Part shown: one piece after another, positions 34,759 to 44,644 of the stretch
Numbering within the stretch: position 1 is the first letter of the stretch
How the letters are laid out: each line of letters opens with the position of its first letter
DNA from: Myxococcus stipitatus
GTDB taxonomy: Bacteria; Myxococcota; Myxococcia; Myxococcales; Myxococcaceae
NCBI RefSeq assembly: GCF_037414475.1
Contig: NZ_CP147913.1
Location: 2,914,001-2,978,000, forward strand
Direction: 5' to 3'
Length of the DNA: 64,000 nt
Program-made: the position numbers and the translations under genes
The notes under the pieces: generated by a model
Database searches by the model: none
The model's input: the letters and a program-made list of their open reading frames with translations, nothing else
Told to the model about the DNA's origin: nothing

Positions 34759-37248
34759 ATGCCCACACCCCAGTCAGACACCCGGATTCGTCGTTTCGCT
34801 GTCTTCATTGCTGTTGGACTCCTCTTCAATGCTTGTCGTGACGACCCGCATGAGCCAAATCCTGATGCAGGCCCCGGAGCCGATGCGGGAACACCCGATG
34901 CCGGTGGCCACGAGCCCGATGCGGGCGTCTCCGATGCGGGCACACCCGACTCCGGCACACCGGACGCGGGCCAGCCCGATGCAGGGCCCGGAACGCCCGA
35001 TGCGGGAATCTCCTGTGCACCGAAGATGAAGGACCTTCTCCAGAACGGAGAATGGGACCCCCGCTTCTCCATCGCGGGAATCTCCGGAGCAGATGGCCTC
35101 ACGCCTCACATCTATGACCTCGCGAAGACGGCATCGGGCGACGTGCTCGCCGCCGGGTACTTCCACTGGTTCGGCACCCACGCCACACCTCCCCTCATCC
35201 AGGGCCGCCGTGGAACATGGGAGACGGTCCAGACGAACTGGGGGCGGCCGCTTCCAGCAATGGGCTTCTCCTCCGTCGCGGCAAAGGACGACGGCACCTG
35301 GGCCCTGGCCACGAACGACACCTTCGGAGAGCGCTCCGGCGAAGTGTGGCTGGTGACACCCGAGGGCGTTCGCACCATCGGCAGGTTCAACGGCCTGGTT
35401 CGCACCATGACCTACTTCCAGGGAGAACTCTGGGTCGCCGGGTACTTCCAGCTCCAGGAGAATGGCGCCATCGGGCTCGCCGTCTGGGATGGCACGGATT
35501 GGAGATTCCCCCCAGGCGGTCTCGCCAATGGTGGTGTCTATGAATTGCTCGTCGACGGTGACGCCCTCTGGGTGGGAGGGTCCTTCACCCAGGTCGGCGG
35601 CATCTCCAGCGACAAGGTCGCCCGATGGGATGGGCGTGCGTGGACGGCCTACGACCTCCCCATTCCTGGCAACGGCGTCTTCGCGCTCACGCTCGGAGAT
35701 GACGGGACGCTCTATGCCGGAGGCACCTTCGCGCACGACTACCGCGTGGACGGCGTGGGCTCCATCGCGCGGTGGAAAGGCGAAGGCTGGGAGATGCTCG
35801 ATGCGGGCGTCAGCACCGGGCAATTCCCTGGCGTCGTGACGGACCTGGTGTTCACCGCCGGCAAGCTCCATGTCGGCGGATGCTTCTCCCACGTCAACGC
35901 CGCGCCTGGGTCCGGCGCCAAGGCCATCCAGGCCAGCGCCCTGGCGCGGTGGTCAGCCGCCACGGGTTGGGAGACGTGGCCCCAGGCCACGCTCCCGTAC
36001 ACAACCCCCTGGTTCACACCATTCTTCTGTGGCGACGAGCCCGCGAGCGCATTCCCGCTGTGGGAAGTCCCCATCCAGCGCTTCCTGCTCGACGGACAGC
36101 GCATCTATGTCGCGGGCACCTACCCCAGTGTCGGTGTCGCCGCGTCCCAAAGCCTCGTCTCCTACGAAGACGGACAGTGGCGCTCCGAAGGCGCGCCGGC
36201 GGGGCTCGGGCTGAGCGGCAGGGCCGATGCGCTGGCCACGGGGGGCCCTGGGTGTACGGTCCACGCCCTGGGCGCCATCTCTCACGCGGGCGGAGCGGAG
36301 GTTCCGCACACCGTGCTTCAGTTCGGAGACACGGGCTGGAAGCCGCTCGCGGCCTTGCCCGTCAAGGGCTGCTCCCACCTGGAGGTCAATGCCCGGGGTG
36401 ACATCCATGTCGCCTGTACGGACTGGGAAGAGCTCCAGTCACACGTGCTCACGTGGTCTGGCGAGGAATGGCAATCACTCGGGGACCTCCGCGAGCACGG
36501 GTTCATCCTGGACATGACCCAGGACTCGCTCGGGCGGCCCTGGCTGTCCACGGTGACGATGGAGGGCGCCGCGCGAGTGGTGCGATGGAATGGCGAGCGC
36601 TTCGTCCTGGTCTCGGAGGGCTTCGACGCGCCTGTGATTGCATTGGCCCTCCGCCCCGAGAACCAGGACCCCGAGCGTCCCGCGTTCGTCGCGGCGGGAG
36701 CGTTCACGAAGGTGGGTGACCTCTCGGCACGCAACATCGTGCATTGGAATGGCACCGACTTCGAGCCCCTGGGAAATGGCCTGAGCACCTCCGTCATCGA
36801 CGTCGCCTATGGGGCGAGCGGCATCTACGTGAGCACCAACCAGGAGATGGGCCCCGACGGCCAACCCATCCCGGGCCGCCTCACGCTTGGACGCTGGAAC
36901 GGCACCACCTGGGTCGAACTGGCGACGCCAGAGAATGGACTGCCACCGCCCATGGGTGAAGACCAGGGCGGCACCCACAGCTTCCGCAAGCTCGTGCCCA
37001 GTGGGAAGGAGCTCGTCGCCGTGGGCACCCTCCTGCCCAACGATGGAGGCCCCACCCATGCGTATGTCTATGATGGCGCGCGGCTCCATCCCATCGGGGG
37101 AGGAGTCAACGCCATCGGCGTCGCCGCCGCCGCCCTGACTCCCGAAGGCATCTGGTTGGGAGGATTCATCGCCGAGGCCAAACACAACCAGCGCGTCATC
37201 CCCTCGGTGGGCGTGGCGCATTTCCGAGAACGCGCACCCGCGCCTTGA
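34759..37248 (+). CDS. Large lipoprotein with Pro-Asp-Ala-Gly linker and propeller-like repeats
   Basis: A protein of 829 residues. The lipobox is FNAC (Cys26). Residues about 33-85 are a low-complexity linker of repeated (T/Q/G)PDAG units, then about ten propeller-like blades of the form W-x-G-x-x-W, each with LWVGGSFTQVGG or VAAGAFTKVGD-type motifs, as in Rax2-like/delta-60-type repeat proteins. It is presumably surface-exposed. No enzyme motif is seen. ATG 34759 is chosen since it begins the signal peptide; a TTG at 34738 is an alternative. A strong terminator follows at 37260. Confidence 0.8.
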   Translation: MPTPQSDTRIRRFAVFIAVGLLFNACRDDPHEPNPDAGPGADAGTPDAGGHEPDAGVSDAGTPDSGTPDAGQPDAGPGTPDAGISCAPKMKDLLQNGEWDPRFSIAGISGADGLTPHIYDLAKTASGDVLAAGYFHWFGTHATPPLIQGRRGTWETVQTNWGRPLPAMGFSSVAAKDDGTWALATNDTFGERSGEVWLVTPEGVRTIGRFNGLVRTMTYFQGELWVAGYFQLQENGAIGLAVWDGTDWRFPPGGLANGGVYELLVDGDALWVGGSFTQVGGISSDKVARWDGRAWTAYDLPIPGNGVFALTLGDDGTLYAGGTFAHDYRVDGVGSIARWKGEGWEMLDAGVSTGQFPGVVTDLVFTAGKLHVGGCFSHVNAAPGSGAKAIQASALARWSAATGWETWPQATLPYTTPWFTPFFCGDEPASAFPLWEVPIQRFLLDGQRIYVAGTYPSVGVAASQSLVSYEDGQWRSEGAPAGLGLSGRADALATGGPGCTVHALGAISHAGGAEVPHTVLQFGDTGWKPLAALPVKGCSHLEVNARGDIHVACTDWEELQSHVLTWSGEEWQSLGDLREHGFILDMTQDSLGRPWLSTVTMEGAARVVRWNGERFVLVSEGFDAPVIALALRPENQDPERPAFVAAGAFTKVGDLSARNIVHWNGTDFEPLGNGLSTSVIDVAYGASGIYVSTNQEMGPDGQPIPGRLTLGRWNGTTWVELATPENGLPPPMGEDQGGTHSFRKLVPSGKELVAVGTLLPNDGGPTHAYVYDGARLHPIGGGVNAIGVAAAALTPEGIWLGGFIAEAKHNQRVIPSVGVAHFRERAPAP
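34858..35010 (+). repeat. Degenerate repeat encoding the PDAG linker
   Basis: Tandem imperfect units around CCCGATGCGGG encode PDAG, PDSG and ADAG. Such tracts can gain or lose units by slippage. It lies within the lipoprotein gene, just after the lipobox. Confidence 0.6.
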
Positions 37249-37259
37249 TGACATGACGG

Positions 37260-37291
37260 GCGCGGCTCGGCTTTCCCCAAGCGAGCCGCGC
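37260..37291 (+). terminator. Hairpin terminator after the propeller lipoprotein
   Basis: A perfect 10-bp stem (GCGCGGCTCG / CGAGCCGCGC), 12-nt loop, 11 bp after the stop. Confidence 0.75.
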
Positions 37292-37377
37292 TCGTGAAAT
37301 CGATGGAAGGACTCCCCGCCAATCGAGCCCGCCCGCAGGCACGACGTGGATTCAGGACTCGGTGGCCCAGCGGCGGG

Positions 37378-37404
37378 GCGCCCCTGGACGGAGCCCAGGG
37401 GCGC
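37378..37404 (-). terminator. Hairpin downstream of the M57 gene
   Basis: A perfect 10-bp stem (GCGCCCCTGG / CCAGGGGCGC) with a 7-nt loop, about 110 bp beyond the minus-strand stop at 37514. The span 37249-37513 has no gene. Confidence 0.5.
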
Positions 37405-37513
37405 GCTGCTTCACCGCCCCTGGGCACTCCCGGTCCTGCCGGACAGCGACAGGAGGACGAAGCCCAGGCCAGAACCGCCCACGGTCTCTTCAGCGCTCCT
37501 GTTGGCAATCACA

Positions 37514-39451
37514 TCAGTTCATCAGGAATGTGTCAGCGAAGGCTCCAGAGACCGGATGGATGGTGATGAAGTCCGCCTTGCCATCGGCGTTGAAGTCGCC
37601 CGGCAGGAAACGCGTGGACCCATCGGCCCAGTAGTTGGCGCTGAATCCACCCGACGCCACCATCCGGAAGGTCCCATCACCATTCGAGAGGAAGGTGTTG
37701 GCATAGGTGCCGCTGCGCGGCTGGATGGCGACGAAGTCCACCTTGCCATCGCCATTGAAGTCGCCCGGCAGGAAGGACGTGGACCCATCCGCCCAGTAGT
37801 TGGAACTGAATCCACCCGACGCCACCATCCGGAAGGTCCCATCACCGTTCGAGAGCAACGTGTTGGCATAGGTGCCGCTGCGAGGATGGATGGCGACGAA
37901 GTCCACCTTGCCGTCGCCATTGAAGTCGCCCGGCAGGAAGCGCGTGGAGCCATCCGCTTCATAGGTGGAGTTGAATCCACCCGACGCCACCATCCGGAAG
38001 GTGCCGTCACCGTTCGAGAGGAAGGTGTTGGCATAGGTGCCGCTGCGCGGCTGGATGGCGACGAAGTCCACCTTGCCATCGCCATTGAAGTCGCCCGGCA
38101 GGAAGGACGTGGACCCATCCGCCCAGTAGTTGGAACTGAATCCACCCGACGCCACCATCCGGAAGGTCCCATCACCGTTCGAGAGCAACGTGTTGGCATA
38201 GGTGCCGCTGCGAGGATGGATGGCGACGAAGTCCACCTTGCCGTCGCCATTGAAGTCGCCCGGCAGGAAGCGCGTGGCCCCATCCGCTACATAGCCCGGA
38301 GTGAAGCCACCCGACGCCACCATCCGGAAGGTGCCGTCACCGTTCGAGAGGAAGGTGTTGGCATAGGTGCCACTGCGCGGATGGATGGCGACGAAGTCCA
38401 CCTTGCCGTCGCCATTGAAGTCGCCCGGCAGGAAGGACGTGGCCCCATCCGCTGCGTAGGTGGAGTTGAATCCACCCGACGCCACCATCCGGAAGGTCCC
38501 ATTACCGTTCGAAAGCAACGTGTTGGCATAGGTGCCGCTGCGAGGATGGATGGCAATGAAGTCCACCTTGCCGTCACCATTGAAGTCGCCCGGCAGGAAG
38601 CGCGTGGTCCCATCCGCTCCGTAGCCCGGGCTGAATCCGCCAGCGGCCACCATCCTCACGGTTCCAGGCCCGGTCGGGAGCATCGCGTAGAGGGAGTTCA
38701 GCGCCGTGATGTCGGTGCTGGTCCACTCGCCGCTCTCCGTCGAACGGAAGCAGGAGTTCATGATGGACCCGCCCACGGTCGCCGTGCTCGGCGTGTTGGG
38801 AATGAGGATGGCGCCAACACCCGCCTCGCCTTCGTCGCCCCCAACGCCGCAGCTGATGCTGCGGTTGTAGTAGTCCGAGTGGCGGAAGCCGATGGCGTGG
38901 CCCACTTCATGGGTGATGACGTGCTCGTTCACGTCCACGCTGTAGCTGTTCAGACCGGTGCCGATAAGGATGTTCCCGTAGGGAAGGCCCCCCGATGGAA
39001 AGCCCGCCTGACCGCCAGCGCCGGACGTCGTCTGTACCGTGATGGACGCCGTACAGCCGCTGGCCGGGCCACGGGCGAAGGTGAGGCGCAGGCCCCGCTC
39101 GTTGTAGTTGATGATGGCCTGGTCCAACCCCTGGCTCAGGTTGGCGTAACTGCTGAAATCAGCGGAGGGGTTGAGGCAAATCTTCGTCACGCCCGTGCCG
39201 ACAAGGTTGGTCGTGCGGTACTGCTCCGCGCTCCCCTCGGGGGCCAGGAGCATCTCACGGGACGCCTCCAGGGTGACATGGGCGTCGCGGCCCACGTACA
39301 CGGCACCGTCGGCGACCCGGATGTCGCCGGCGGGAAAGCCTGCCTTGATGAGGTTGGAGACAATCTCCCGGTGCTCTGCCTCTGAGTCAGTGCCACACCC
39401 CACCAGCAATGTGCCGCAAGTCACAGCGAGAACGGCTGTCTTCCTGAACAT
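37514..39451 (-). CDS. Lipoprotein M57-type metallopeptidase with seven FG-GAP/VCBS-like repeats
   Basis: A protein of 645 residues. The lipobox is LVGC (Cys19). The peptidase domain (about 75-260) has the metzincin zinc site HEVGHAIGFRH (His181, His185, His191; catalytic Glu182), followed by NRSISCG, a GSIMNSC Met-turn and LNSLYAM. This matches the M57 'dual-action HEIGH' family. Residues about 265-645 are seven 56-residue repeats, each with FLPGDFNGDGKVDF (a calcium-binding DxNxDGxxD loop) and PRSGTYANT. The last repeat is divergent (NADGKADF, PVSGAFADTF). Likely a surface or released protease. Confidence 0.88.
   Translation of the reverse strand: MFRKTAVLAVTCGTLLVGCGTDSEAEHREIVSNLIKAGFPAGDIRVADGAVYVGRDAHVTLEASREMLLAPEGSAEQYRTTNLVGTGVTKICLNPSADFSSYANLSQGLDQAIINYNERGLRLTFARGPASGCTASITVQTTSGAGGQAGFPSGGLPYGNILIGTGLNSYSVDVNEHVITHEVGHAIGFRHSDYYNRSISCGVGGDEGEAGVGAILIPNTPSTATVGGSIMNSCFRSTESGEWTSTDITALNSLYAMLPTGPGTVRMVAAGGFSPGYGADGTTRFLPGDFNGDGKVDFIAIHPRSGTYANTLLSNGNGTFRMVASGGFNSTYAADGATSFLPGDFNGDGKVDFVAIHPRSGTYANTFLSNGDGTFRMVASGGFTPGYVADGATRFLPGDFNGDGKVDFVAIHPRSGTYANTLLSNGDGTFRMVASGGFSSNYWADGSTSFLPGDFNGDGKVDFVAIQPRSGTYANTFLSNGDGTFRMVASGGFNSTYEADGSTRFLPGDFNGDGKVDFVAIHPRSGTYANTLLSNGDGTFRMVASGGFSSNYWADGSTSFLPGDFNGDGKVDFVAIQPRSGTYANTFLSNGDGTFRMVASGGFSANYWADGSTRFLPGDFNADGKADFITIHPVSGAFADTFLMN
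37560..38660 (-). repeat. 168-bp tandem repeats in the M57 gene, with 336-bp higher-order unit
   Basis: Recurring blocks such as the stretch starting AAGGTCCCATC recur every 168 bp (about 37669, 37837, 38005, 38173, 38341, 38509). Adjacent units alternate between two types (IHPRSGTYANTLL and IQPRSGTYANTFL), so the block 37700-38035 is nearly identical to 38036-38370. This is a recent duplication of a two-unit module. Confidence 0.85.
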
Positions 39452-39688
39452 GGGTATCCCTCAAATGCTCGACGGCGAAGGTGCGATGTCTGCCTTGGAA
39501 TTCCAGGCGCGACCTCGCACCCCGCCAGTATCAATGCGTATCCTTTGAACCCGAAAGACATAAATCAGGAATAGCCGGAATCAGAGAATACCCGGGAGAG
39601 TTGAAAGACACCCACGGCCCAGACGTGCAGGCGTGGCCAGGTGAGAGGCATTGGCGGCCACACCCGCCGCGAGCAGGGACCGCGCCGC

Positions 39689-40663
39689 TCAGGGCTTCTG
39701 GATCGCCGCCCGCATCCGCTCGACCCCCGCGAGATACTCCTCCAGGGTCCCCAGGCCCACGGACGCGCGGCGGGCATTCACCCCGGCCGGGTCCTCCAGA
39801 TTCTTGGGCGCCATGCGGCCATTCACCTCTTCCAACTGCGTTCCGTAGCGCTGCGGCTTGCCGGTGTTCACCGCCACCCGGTCCATCAGGTACGCGAGGT
39901 CCTTCGCCGAACCCTCGCCCCGCGCCACCGCCTTCTCCAGCATCGGCAACACCTCCGCCTGGAACGCCACGTCCTGGTCCGCGTGCTGGACCAGCAGCCA
40001 CGCCGCGAACGCGCCGCGAACCCCCGCCACCGCGCGCCCCGGCCACCCCACCTTCGCGACGACCCCCTTCAGCCACGCCGTGTTGCGCGCATCCACTTCG
40101 CGCAGCTTCACCTTCGCCGCTTCGTCCTTGAAGTTCGAGACCATCAGCGCCTTGCGCGCCTCCTGGTCCTCGTCCATCCGCCGCAGCAGCTCATCCCGAA
40201 GCGCCGGGTCCGCGGCCTCGAGCAACTTCGCCTCCGCCGCCACCACCCGCGCCTCCAACGGCGCATACCCCGGCAGCCCCCGGACACTGTCCAGGTCCGG
40301 GTCATTCTTCAAATGCTTTACGTTGTCGAAGCCCCCATCCACCGCCCGCCCCAGCCACACCAACGCCTCGTCCGGCGCCTTCGCGAGCGACGCCGCACAC
40401 GCCGCGTCGTAGGCCAGGTCCTTGTTCCTCACCCCACCCTCCCAGGCCACCCGGAACAAGGGCAGCGCCTGCGCGGACTCCCCCTTGCGTGACAACCCAT
40501 CCGCCTCCGCCGCCGCCTTGCGCGCCTCGGGCGTGGGCTCCACCGTCAGCGGCGGGGACTTCTCCGTCGCGACCTGCGCCGTCCCAGGCGACTCAGTCGC
40601 CCCACCTCCCTGCGCACAAGCAGCCAGGTTCAACGCAGCCAACACCACAACGAGACGACGCAT
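39689..40663 (-). CDS. DUF6624-like lipoprotein
   Basis: A protein of 324 residues. The lipobox is LAAC (Cys16). A helical TPR-like region (45-110) contains KGESAQALPLFRVAWEGGVRNKDLAYDAACAASL. The C-terminal region (150-320) has the DUF6624 pattern: RRMDEDQEARK, RNTAWLKGVVAKVGWPG, AAWLLVQHADQDVAFQ, and YLMDRVAVNTGKPQRYGTQ. The function of that domain is unknown. It is divergent from the large gene at 40939, with 275 bp of unassigned sequence between. Confidence 0.82.
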   Translation of the reverse strand: MRRLVVVLAALNLAACAQGGGATESPGTAQVATEKSPPLTVEPTPEARKAAAEADGLSRKGESAQALPLFRVAWEGGVRNKDLAYDAACAASLAKAPDEALVWLGRAVDGGFDNVKHLKNDPDLDSVRGLPGYAPLEARVVAAEAKLLEAADPALRDELLRRMDEDQEARKALMVSNFKDEAAKVKLREVDARNTAWLKGVVAKVGWPGRAVAGVRGAFAAWLLVQHADQDVAFQAEVLPMLEKAVARGEGSAKDLAYLMDRVAVNTGKPQRYGTQLEEVNGRMAPKNLEDPAGVNARRASVGLGTLEEYLAGVERMRAAIQKP

Positions 40664-40938
40664 GGGAGCTCCCTGGGTAACGGGTGACCTTCATGCCCCA
40701 GGTGTCCCCCAGGGCCCTTCGCCCGCACTGTAGTCTTGGATTTCGAGAAATCCCACTTCAAACCTACCCGGACCTACCTGAAGGGCCCACCCCACCCGGC
40801 TCACGTTTTCGGTTGCCTGTCCGCTGTCCGGAGCCGCATGCAGGGGAAGGCCCGGGAGGGTTTGCCTGTTCATCGGCGTCGGCGCCCTGGAATGCTGGGG
40901 CTCGACGCTTCACACGCAGGTTGCACCGAGGAGAACGG

Positions 40939-43900
40939 ATGTCCCGCTTCACATGGCTGGCCGCAGTCTTCGTGCTCACCTGTCCCCTCTGGGTGCAGGC
41001 CCGGCCCGCGGCGGACGAAACAGCCCGGGTCTACGCGGCCGAGGCGATGAAGCAGGCCTCCTCTCCCCGCGCCGCCGCAAGCCTCCTGCGGCTGCACTCC
41101 CTGGTCGACGAAGTCGAGGACCTCACCCCGCTGGTGAGCACCTACGCCTATGTGGCCTCGCGGCGTCAGTTCGACGCGAACACCCGCGCCACCGCGCAGC
41201 TGCTCCTGCTCGACACCGAGCGCGCCCGGGGCCGGCTGGTGCGCGCCAACGAGGTGAAGCAGGGCATGGGCTTCGTCGGCGACTACTACGTCGTCGGCGG
41301 CTTCGACAACGAGGGCAAGTCCGGCTGCGACACCGACTTCGGCCCGGAGAGCCCCACCCTGGACCTCACCGCCAGCTTCCCCGGCGCCAAGGGCCGCCAG
41401 GTGTCCTGGCACAAGCTCACCGCGAACACCGCGGACGGCTACGTGGACCTCGCCAGCGCCGTGCGCCCCAACCGCGAGGCCGTGGCCTACGCCGTCACCT
41501 GGCTGGAGTCCTCGCAGGAGACCCGCGTGGCCCTGGGCCTGGGCACCTCCGGCGCCTTCCGCCTGTGGGTGAACGGCCAGCTCGCCGCGAAGGAGGACCG
41601 CTACAACCAGCCGCGCCCGGACCAGTCCCGCGTGTCCGTGAAGCTGCGCAAGGGCCTCAACCGCGTGCTCCTCAAGGTGTGCCAGGAGAACGGCCCCCTG
41701 GGCTTCTACCTGCGCCAGGAGTCCTTCGCCGTGCGCGCCACCCTGCCCGCCAAGGTCCCCTCGGTGGAGCGCGGCGCGGCTCCGGCTCCCCAGGTGCTGC
41801 CCACGCTCACCACCGCGCTGCGCGCCATGGTGGAGAAGAACCCGGATGACGCGCAGCTCCGCGCCGACTACGCGCGGGTCCTCGGCTTCTACCGGGGCTT
41901 CGACGACCGCGAGCACACCGCCACCGTGGAGGCCGCCCGCGCCGCGGAGGAGGCCCCCAAGGACGCGCGCCTGCAATTGCTCGCCGCGAGCCTCCAGCGC
42001 GATGACCTGAACGAGCGCCGCCGCTTCATCGAGGCCGCCATCGCCGCCGACCCCACCCTGTCCGACGCCCGCGTGGCCCTGGCCGAGCACGAGCTGGAGC
42101 GCGGCCACCCCGAGCGGGTGCTGGAGCTGGTGGGCCCCGTGCTGGAGAAGACGCCGGATGACGCCCCCGCGCGGCTGATGCTCGCGCGCGCGTACGAGGC
42201 GCTGGGGGAGCGTCCCCGCGCGCAGGCGCTCGTCGAGGAGGCCTTCCGCTACCAGCCCCGGCTGCCGCGCGTGGTGCGCGCCGCCGCGCAGGTGTCCCGC
42301 CAGCTGGGCCGCAACCGCGAGGCCATGGACCGCATGCGCGTGGTGCTGGCCCTGCGCTTCGATGACACCGGCACGCGCCGCTCGCTGGCCGGGCTGCTGG
42401 CGGACTCCGGACAGGTGGAGGCCGCCGAGCGCGAGTACGCGCAGCTGGTCACCCTCAACCCGTTCGACAACGGCGCCCGCGTGAGGCTCGCGGAGCTCAA
42501 GGCCAGCAACGGCGCGGTGGAGCCCGCCATCGCCCTGTTCCGCGAGGCCCGCGCCCTGTCCCCGGACGAGCCCGAGGTCTATGAGCGCGAGGGCCGCGCC
42601 CTGCTCGCCGCGGGCCGCCGCGAGCCCGCGCTGGCCGCCTTCGAGCAATCGCTGGTGCTGCGCCCGCAGAACCCCGGCCTGAAGGAGGCCCTGCGCGCGC
42701 TCAAGGGCGAGGGCACCGGCGCCGGCATGCAGTACCTGGTGGACGCCAAGCCCCTGGCCAAGGAGGCCGAGGCCTACGTCCACGAGGACGCCATCTACCT
42801 GGTCGACAACAGCTACGTGCACGTCCAGAAGAGCGGCCTGTCCAGCCGCATGACGCAGATGGTGGTGAAGGTGCAGAACGCGCGCGGCGTGGACGCCTTC
42901 CGCACGCTGCCCATCACCTACTCGCCGGACCGCCAGGAGGTGCGCGTGCTGCGCGCCCGGGTGACGAAGGCGGATGGCTCCGTGGTGGAGAGCTACGGCG
43001 AGAACGACCGCAACATCAACGAGCCCTGGACGGGCATGTACTACGACGCCCGCGCCAAGGTGCTCTCCTTCCCGTCCCTGGCCGCCGGCGACACGCTGGA
43101 GGTCACCTACCGGCTGGACGACACCGCGCAGGAGAACCTGCTGTCGGACTACTGGGGCGACGTGGAGAGCGTGCAGGGCGTCTATCCCAAGCTGCGCTTC
43201 CAGTACCTGGTGGAGATGCCCAAGGAGCGCCCGCTGTACTGGAACAAGAGCCGCCAGGGCGGCGTGGAGAGCGCGCAGGAGTCACTGGAGGGCGGGCGCG
43301 TGCTCTACCGCTGGAACGCGAAGCACGTGGCCAAGGTGGTGCCGGAGCCGGGCATGCCGGGCTGGGCCGAGGTCGCCCAGAATCTCCACGTCTCCACCTA
43401 CCAGACGTGGGACCAGGTGGGCCGCTACTGGTGGGGCCTGGTGAGGGACCAGCTCCAGCCCAACGCGGAGCTGCGCCAGACGGTGGACCAGGTGCTCCAG
43501 GGCGTGGACCGCAAGAATGAGCTGGCGGTGGTGCGCGCCATCTACAACTTCGTCGTCACCAACACGCGCTATGTCGCGCTGGAGTTCGGCATCCACGGCT
43601 TCAAGCCCTACCGCGTCGACCGGGTGCTGGCGCGGCGCTTCGGCGACTGCAAGGACAAGGCGAGCCTCATCCACTCCATGCTGCGGGTGGCGGGCGTGGA
43701 CAGCAGGCTGGTGCTCCTGCGCATGCGAAACCTGGGCGCGCTCGACGCGGAGCCGGCGAGCCTCGCGGCCTTCAACCACGCGATTGCGTATGTCCCCAAG
43801 TTTGATTTGTACCTGGATGGCACCGCGGAGTTCCACGGCGCGAAGGAGCTGCCCAGCGCGGACCGGGTGGCCAACATCCTGGTGGTGGAGCCGGACGGCA

Positions 43901-44598
43901 AGAGCACCTTCCTCACCACGCCCGAGGCCAAGGCGGAGGACAACGCCACCAGCCTGAAGATGAGCGTCACGCTGCGCCCGGACGGCAGCGCGCAGGTCGA
44001 CGGCAAGAGCACGGTGAGCGGCCAGACGGCGCCGGAGTACCGCCGCGCCTACCGCCCGGAGGCCACGCGCAAGTCCACCTTCGAGCGCGCGTGGGCGCAA
44101 AGCTTCCCCGGGCTCACGGTGAACGAGGTGACGCTGAGCGACACCACGCGGCTGGACGACGACGTGGCCATGGACTTCCAGATGAGCATCCCGCGCTACT
44201 CGGAGGTGCTGCCCAACGGCGTGCGCTTCCTGCCGTTCGGCACGGGCCGCACCTACCAGCAGGCCTTCGCCCCGCTGGCCGAGCGCCGCTTCGACCTGGT
44301 GATGCAGAGCCCGTGGGTGAACACCTTCAACCTGACCTACACCCTGCCGGCCGGCTGGTCCGTGACGGAGATGCCGCAGGCGGTGGATGAGTCGACGCCC
44401 TTCGGACGGCTCCGCATGAACTTCCGCGTGGAGGACAACAAGCTCATCGCCGAGGGCGAGGTGATGCTCACCGTCGCCCGCGTGAAGGCGGATGAGTACC
44501 CCGCGTTCAGGGACTTCCTCGGCCGGGTGGACCGCGCCTTCGGGCGCCGGGTCTCCGTCCAAGGCCCCACGGGCCGCACCGCGTCGCTCTCGCGGTAG
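40939..44598 (+). CDS. Exported TPR / DUF3857 / transglutaminase-like protein
   Basis: A protein of 1219 residues with a signal peptide (FTWLAAVFVLTCPLWVQA). A jelly-roll-like region (about 105-270) is followed by TPR repeats (about 295-585), DUF3857 (about 610-770), a transglutaminase core with Cys904 (FGDCKDKA), His947 (FNHAIAYV) and Asp960 (LYLDGTAEF), and a C-terminal DUF3858-like beta domain. The triad is complete, so peptidase or crosslinking activity is plausible. The ATG at 40939 has GAGGAG just upstream; the frame is open back to 40684 without signal-like sequence. Substrate unknown. Confidence 0.87.
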   Translation: MSRFTWLAAVFVLTCPLWVQARPAADETARVYAAEAMKQASSPRAAASLLRLHSLVDEVEDLTPLVSTYAYVASRRQFDANTRATAQLLLLDTERARGRLVRANEVKQGMGFVGDYYVVGGFDNEGKSGCDTDFGPESPTLDLTASFPGAKGRQVSWHKLTANTADGYVDLASAVRPNREAVAYAVTWLESSQETRVALGLGTSGAFRLWVNGQLAAKEDRYNQPRPDQSRVSVKLRKGLNRVLLKVCQENGPLGFYLRQESFAVRATLPAKVPSVERGAAPAPQVLPTLTTALRAMVEKNPDDAQLRADYARVLGFYRGFDDREHTATVEAARAAEEAPKDARLQLLAASLQRDDLNERRRFIEAAIAADPTLSDARVALAEHELERGHPERVLELVGPVLEKTPDDAPARLMLARAYEALGERPRAQALVEEAFRYQPRLPRVVRAAAQVSRQLGRNREAMDRMRVVLALRFDDTGTRRSLAGLLADSGQVEAAEREYAQLVTLNPFDNGARVRLAELKASNGAVEPAIALFREARALSPDEPEVYEREGRALLAAGRREPALAAFEQSLVLRPQNPGLKEALRALKGEGTGAGMQYLVDAKPLAKEAEAYVHEDAIYLVDNSYVHVQKSGLSSRMTQMVVKVQNARGVDAFRTLPITYSPDRQEVRVLRARVTKADGSVVESYGENDRNINEPWTGMYYDARAKVLSFPSLAAGDTLEVTYRLDDTAQENLLSDYWGDVESVQGVYPKLRFQYLVEMPKERPLYWNKSRQGGVESAQESLEGGRVLYRWNAKHVAKVVPEPGMPGWAEVAQNLHVSTYQTWDQVGRYWWGLVRDQLQPNAELRQTVDQVLQGVDRKNELAVVRAIYNFVVTNTRYVALEFGIHGFKPYRVDRVLARRFGDCKDKASLIHSMLRVAGVDSRLVLLRMRNLGALDAEPASLAAFNHAIAYVPKFDLYLDGTAEFHGAKELPSADRVANILVVEPDGKSTFLTTPEAKAEDNATSLKMSVTLRPDGSAQVDGKSTVSGQTAPEYRRAYRPEATRKSTFERAWAQSFPGLTVNEVTLSDTTRLDDDVAMDFQMSIPRYSEVLPNGVRFLPFGTGRTYQQAFAPLAERRFDLVMQSPWVNTFNLTYTLPAGWSVTEMPQAVDESTPFGRLRMNFRVEDNKLIAEGEVMLTVARVKADEYPAFRDFLGRVDRAFGRRVSVQGPTGRTASLSR

Positions 44599-44607
44599 CG
44601 GTACGAA

Positions 44608-44644
44608 CCCGGGGCCTCATCACCTCACGGGTGAGGCCCCCGGG
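44608..44644. terminator. Bidirectional hairpin between convergent genes
   Basis: GGGGCCTCA (44611-44619) pairs with TGAGGCCCC (44632-44640), extended by CCC/GGG across one bulged C. It ends the 40939 transcript and overlaps the last codons of the serine hydrolase gene. Confidence 0.75.

Noticed and set aside
37560-38660. Direct repeats as a CRISPR array
   Set aside because: The repeats are in frame, 168 bp long and encode calcium-binding blades; there are no spacers and no cas genes.
37346-39385. Long plus-strand open frame opposite the M57 gene, with repeats
   Set aside because: It is a mirror of the 168-bp repeats in the real minus-strand gene; it lacks a signal, ribosome site or sensible composition.
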